From: an uncultured Lachnospiraceae bacterium
GTDB lineage: Bacteria > Bacillota > Clostridia > Lachnospirales > Lachnospiraceae
NCBI GenBank assembly: GCA_902782715.1
Contig: CACZOG010000090.1
Location: forward strand, 1-33,266
Length of the DNA stretch: 33,266 bases
Direction of reading: 5' to 3'
Below, one piece after another: positions 30,403-33,266 of this stretch; within the stretch, counting starts at the first letter, position 1, and each line of letters starts with the position of its first letter. The translations under genes and the position numbers were made by a program. The notes under the pieces were generated by a model that had not been told where the DNA came from, did no database searches, and was given only the letters and a program-made list of their open reading frames with translations.

Positions 30403-31965
30403 TTGGCCAAAATATTACTTGAAATGCACAATATTACCAAGTTATTCCCGGGCGTTAAGGCACTTGACAATGTCAATCTGCAGGTTGAAGAAGGAGAGAT
30501 CCACGCACTCGTTGGTGAAAACGGAGCCGGCAAATCGACATTAATGAACGTTTTAAGTGGTATTTATCCTTACGGAAGTTACGAAGGAAAGATCATTTAC
30601 GACGGCAAAGAATGCAAATTCACGAACATTAAGGACAGCGAGGCTCTCGGAATAGTAATCATTCATCAGGAACTCGCACTTATTCCTTATATGACAATCG
30701 GAGAAAACATGTTCCTCGGAAACGAGCAGGGACATTCATTCAAGATTGATTGGGCTGAAACATACGGTAAGAGCGACGAATACTTAAGAACGGTAGGACT
30801 TAAAGAATCATCGCGTACCTTAATCAAAGATATAGGTGTTGGTAAGCAGCAGCTGGTTGAAATCGCAAAAGCTCTTGCAAAACACGCAAAACTTCTTATT
30901 CTTGACGAGCCTACATCGTCACTTAACGAAACGGAATCACAGGATCTTTTGGATTTACTCTTAAGATTCAAACAGGAAGGACTTACTTCCATCATTATTT
31001 CTCACAAGCTTAACGAAATATCATACGTTGCGGACAAGATCACTGTCGTCAGAGACGGTTCCACGATCGAAACCCTGGTTAAAGGTGTTGATGATATTTC
31101 CGAAGCAAGGATCATCAAAGGAATGGTTGGACGTGAACTTACCGACAGATTCCCCAAGAGAGAGAAAAACATCGGCGACGTTAACTTCGAAGTTATTGAC
31201 TGGAATGTTTATCATCCTCTCTATTCGGAGAAAAAGGTCATCGATCACGTAAGTATCAAAGCCAAGAAAGGCGAGATCCTCGGAATATCCGGACTTATGG
31301 GAGCCGGCCGTACGGAATTCGCAATGAGCGTATTCGGAAAGAGTTACGGTGAGAGGATTTCAGGCAGGATCATAAAAGACGGCCAGGAACTGCATCTTAA
31401 CACGGTTCACGATGCGATCAAAGCCAAACTTGCATATGTTACCGAAGACAGAAAAGGAAACGGTCTCATATTAAGTAATTCGATCAAGTTCAACACGACA
31501 CTTGCAAATCTGGACGGTGTCAGCACGAATTCCGTAATCAACAAAGACAAGGAATACGGTGTTGCGGTTGAATACAAAGAAAAACTCAGAACCAAATGTC
31601 CTACGGTTGAACAGTTTGTAGGAAACTTAAGCGGTGGTAACCAGCAGAAAGTTCTTCTTGCAAAATGGATGTTCGCCGACCCGGACGTTCTCATTCTCGA
31701 TGAGCCTACGCGTGGTATTGACGTAGGTGCCAAATACGAGATTTACTGCATTATGAATCAGCTTGCAACCGAAGGAAAAACAGTTATCATGATTTCCTCG
31801 GAAATGCCCGAACTACTCGGTATGTGTGACAGAATTTATGTCATGAACGAAGGAAGAATAGTAGGAGAGATGGACGGAGACGTTGCTACTCAGGAATCCA
31901 TCATGGAATGCATTATGAGAAGCGATAATGCGGAAAACAATTTTGCTAAAGAAGGAGAAGAGTAA
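30403..31965 (+). CDS. gguA: GguA-like monosaccharide ABC transporter ATPase (two nucleotide-binding domains)
   Basis: This 520-residue cytoplasmic ATPase has two fused ABC domains, as in GguA/MmsA/XylG. Domain one has Walker A GENGAGKST (38-46) and Walker B LLILDEPTSSL. Domain two has a degenerate Walker A, GLMGAGRTEF, and intact LSGGNQQKVLLAKW and VLILDEPTRGID. It starts with TTG: GGAGG at 30391-30395 is ideally spaced to the TTG at 30403, and the next ATG at 30424 would cut into the first strand. It drives import with the permease, whose ATG overlaps its stop by one base. Confidence 0.94.
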   Translation: MAKILLEMHNITKLFPGVKALDNVNLQVEEGEIHALVGENGAGKSTLMNVLSGIYPYGSYEGKIIYDGKECKFTNIKDSEALGIVIIHQELALIPYMTIGENMFLGNEQGHSFKIDWAETYGKSDEYLRTVGLKESSRTLIKDIGVGKQQLVEIAKALAKHAKLLILDEPTSSLNETESQDLLDLLLRFKQEGLTSIIISHKLNEISYVADKITVVRDGSTIETLVKGVDDISEARIIKGMVGRELTDRFPKREKNIGDVNFEVIDWNVYHPLYSEKKVIDHVSIKAKKGEILGISGLMGAGRTEFAMSVFGKSYGERISGRIIKDGQELHLNTVHDAIKAKLAYVTEDRKGNGLILSNSIKFNTTLANLDGVSTNSVINKDKEYGVAVEYKEKLRTKCPTVEQFVGNLSGGNQQKVLLAKWMFADPDVLILDEPTRGIDVGAKYEIYCIMNQLATEGKTVIMISSEMPELLGMCDRIYVMNEGRIVGEMDGDVATQESIMECIMRSDNAENNFAKEGEE

Positions 31966-33188
31966 TGGAAAAAAAGAACGACAATGCAAAAGTCATTGAG
32001 TTTATCAAAAAATACGCAATGGTTATTGTTCTTGCTTTGGTTTTGGTATTCTTTGCATTCACTACCAAAGGTAAGATACTTTTACCCAATAACATAAGTA
32101 ACATTATTTCACAGAACGCCTACGTATTCGTTTTGGCAACCGGTATGCTGTTATGTATCTTAACAGGTGGTAACATCGATCTTTCGGTAGGATCGGTTGT
32201 CTGCTTCGTAGGTGCTGTCGGTGCAACACTTATGACTGCAGCCAGAATGCCCTGGCCCATCGCAGTATTAGTCATGTTTACTATCGGAACGCTGATCGGT
32301 GCAACACAGGCTTTCTGGATCGCATATGTAAGAATCCCGCCGTTCATCGTATCCCTCGCCGGAATGCTTATCTTCAGAGGACTTTCAAACGTAGTTCTCG
32401 GCGGACTTACGGTATCCTTAAACGGTGATGCCTATGTTGGATTTATTAAATTCTTCGGTGGTGGAGCTGACTGCTACGTTCCCGACTTCATCGCTAAACT
32501 TTTGAAATTAAACATTTCGGTAAATGTTACATGTATCGTAGTAGGCATTGCAGCGCTTGCAATATACCTTGCTCTGGAAATCACCGGAAGACTTAAGAGA
32601 CTTGCAAAGAAATACGAAGTAGATAAACTTGTACCCTGGATCATAAAGCTTACACTTATCTCTGCAGTTATCATAGCAGTTACGATCCTGCTTTCACTTT
32701 TCAAGGGTATTCCTTCGGTTCTCATTATCGTTATGATAGTAATCGTTATTTACACATACATTACTTCAAATACAACCGTAGGCCGTTACTTCTATGCTGT
32801 AGGTGGTAACGAAAAAGCAACAAAGCTTTCAGGTATCAATACAAACAAGACATTCTTCCTTGCATATACAAACATGGGATTCCTTGCAGCACTTGCAGGT
32901 ATGATCACGATCGCACGTATGACATCTGCTCAGCCTACATACGGACAGAACTACGAAATGGACGCTATCGCATCCTGTTTCATCGGTGGTGCATCCGCAT
33001 ACGGCGGAATCGGTACGGTTCCCGGAGCTATCATCGGTGCTACATTGATGGGTGTTATCAACCTCGGTATGCTTATCATGGGTGTAGACCAGAACATGCA
33101 GAAGGTTGTTAAAGGTTTGGTTCTTCTTGCAGCAGTTATCTTCGACGTAGTATCCAAGAGAGGCTTCAAGATTATTGCAAAGAACTAA
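31965..33188 (+). CDS. gguB: GguB-like monosaccharide ABC transporter permease
   Basis: This 407-residue integral membrane permease (about ten helices) belongs to the branched ribose/xylose-type BPD_transp_2 family. Family-like segments are LTGGNIDLSVGSVVCFVGAVGA, IPPFIVSLAGMLIFRGLSNVV, AVGGNEKATKLSGINT and GGASAYGGIGTVPGAIIGA. It forms the sugar channel with GguA. A charged central loop (about 207-225) and two helices around 230-265 separate the N-terminal half from the C-terminal half, as in the longer MmsB/XylH type. Its start overlaps the gguA stop (TAATG). A terminator follows. Confidence 0.94.
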   Translation: MEKKNDNAKVIEFIKKYAMVIVLALVLVFFAFTTKGKILLPNNISNIISQNAYVFVLATGMLLCILTGGNIDLSVGSVVCFVGAVGATLMTAARMPWPIAVLVMFTIGTLIGATQAFWIAYVRIPPFIVSLAGMLIFRGLSNVVLGGLTVSLNGDAYVGFIKFFGGGADCYVPDFIAKLLKLNISVNVTCIVVGIAALAIYLALEITGRLKRLAKKYEVDKLVPWIIKLTLISAVIIAVTILLSLFKGIPSVLIIVMIVIVIYTYITSNTTVGRYFYAVGGNEKATKLSGINTNKTFFLAYTNMGFLAALAGMITIARMTSAQPTYGQNYEMDAIASCFIGGASAYGGIGTVPGAIIGATLMGVINLGMLIMGVDQNMQKVVKGLVLLAAVIFDVVSKRGFKIIAKN

Positions 33189-33220
33189 TCAATAAGTGTA
33201 AATAGGTGTAATAACATATA

Positions 33221-33257
33221 GGAGCCAGGCACGCTTTGCGAGCCTGGCACCTTTTTG
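33221..33257 (+). terminator. Intrinsic terminator after the transporter operon
   Basis: GCCAGGC (33224-33230) pairs with GCCTGGC (33242-33248), with an inner CGC/GCG helix across an A-A mismatch, an outer GG/CC pair, and TTTTTG following. It ends the chvE-gguA-gguB unit. Confidence 0.85.
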
Positions 33258-33266
33258 TATCAGTGC

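Noticed and set aside
1..33266. tRNA, rRNA, CRISPR array, insertion sequence, prophage or attachment sites
   Set aside because: I found no cloverleaf with a CCA-type end, no rRNA-like blocks, no evenly spaced direct repeats, and no transposase, integrase or phage structural gene.

Overview
The window looks like a chromosome segment of an anaerobic Firmicute, most probably Lachnospiraceae (Butyrivibrio/Roseburia-like). The pointers are a YjfB-family protein, a ChvE/GguA/GguB-type monosaccharide ABC transporter, YesM/YesN-style sensing, a flavin-reductase/rubredoxin-extended flavodiiron protein, strong GGAGG ribosome binding sites and TG-extended -10 promoters. This placement is inferred from gene content, not from a marker gene. 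I saw no rRNA, tRNA, CRISPR array, transposase or integrase. No gene-free stretch exceeds about 300 bases; the longest are 7184-7391 (promoter plus TPP riboswitch) and 15847-16050 (divergent promoters).

Layout. (1) 1-2635, minus: the N-terminal 878 codons of a TIR - transmembrane - beta-propeller-like protein that runs off the left edge. (2) 2814-3787, plus: a divergent unit of yjfB and two small membrane proteins, closed by a terminator. (3) 3866-7183: larB-larC (nickel-pincer cofactor synthesis) followed by a two-TM protein and a lipoprotein. (4) 7194-12618: a TPP-riboswitch-controlled operon thiD-thiC-thiW-thiM-thiE, followed 11 bp later by a membrane protein carrying an HEYGH metalloprotease-like motif. 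(5) 12674-14818: a four-gene unit (PNPOx-like, YunG-like, flavodoxin, membrane protein). (6) A minus-strand L,D-transpeptidase with two surface repeats. (7) A membrane/spermidine-synthase-like fusion and a MATE exporter. (8) A single-gene flavodiiron protein unit. (9) An ECF sigma/anti-sigma pair with a probable self-regulated promoter. (10) 22469-29005: a sensing operon of a polytopic membrane protein, a membrane-anchored sugar-binding protein, a YesM-type kinase, a YesN-type regulator and a second sugar-binding protein. (11) 29188-33188: a ChvE-like binding protein, a double ABC ATPase and a permease.

How the parts fit. The thi operon makes the pyrimidine half of thiamine (ThiC, ThiD), and appears to import and phosphorylate the thiazole half (ThiW, ThiM) before joining them (ThiE). 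No thiazole synthesis genes are in the window. Regions 10 and 11 together look like a three-component sugar-sensing system beside the transporter it probably controls, resembling the XylFII-LytS-YesN arrangement known from Clostridium. The least explained items are the TIR-propeller protein beside the yjfB unit, the riboswitch-linked HEYGH membrane protein, the C-terminally extended ThiW, and the polytopic membrane protein leading the sensing operon.
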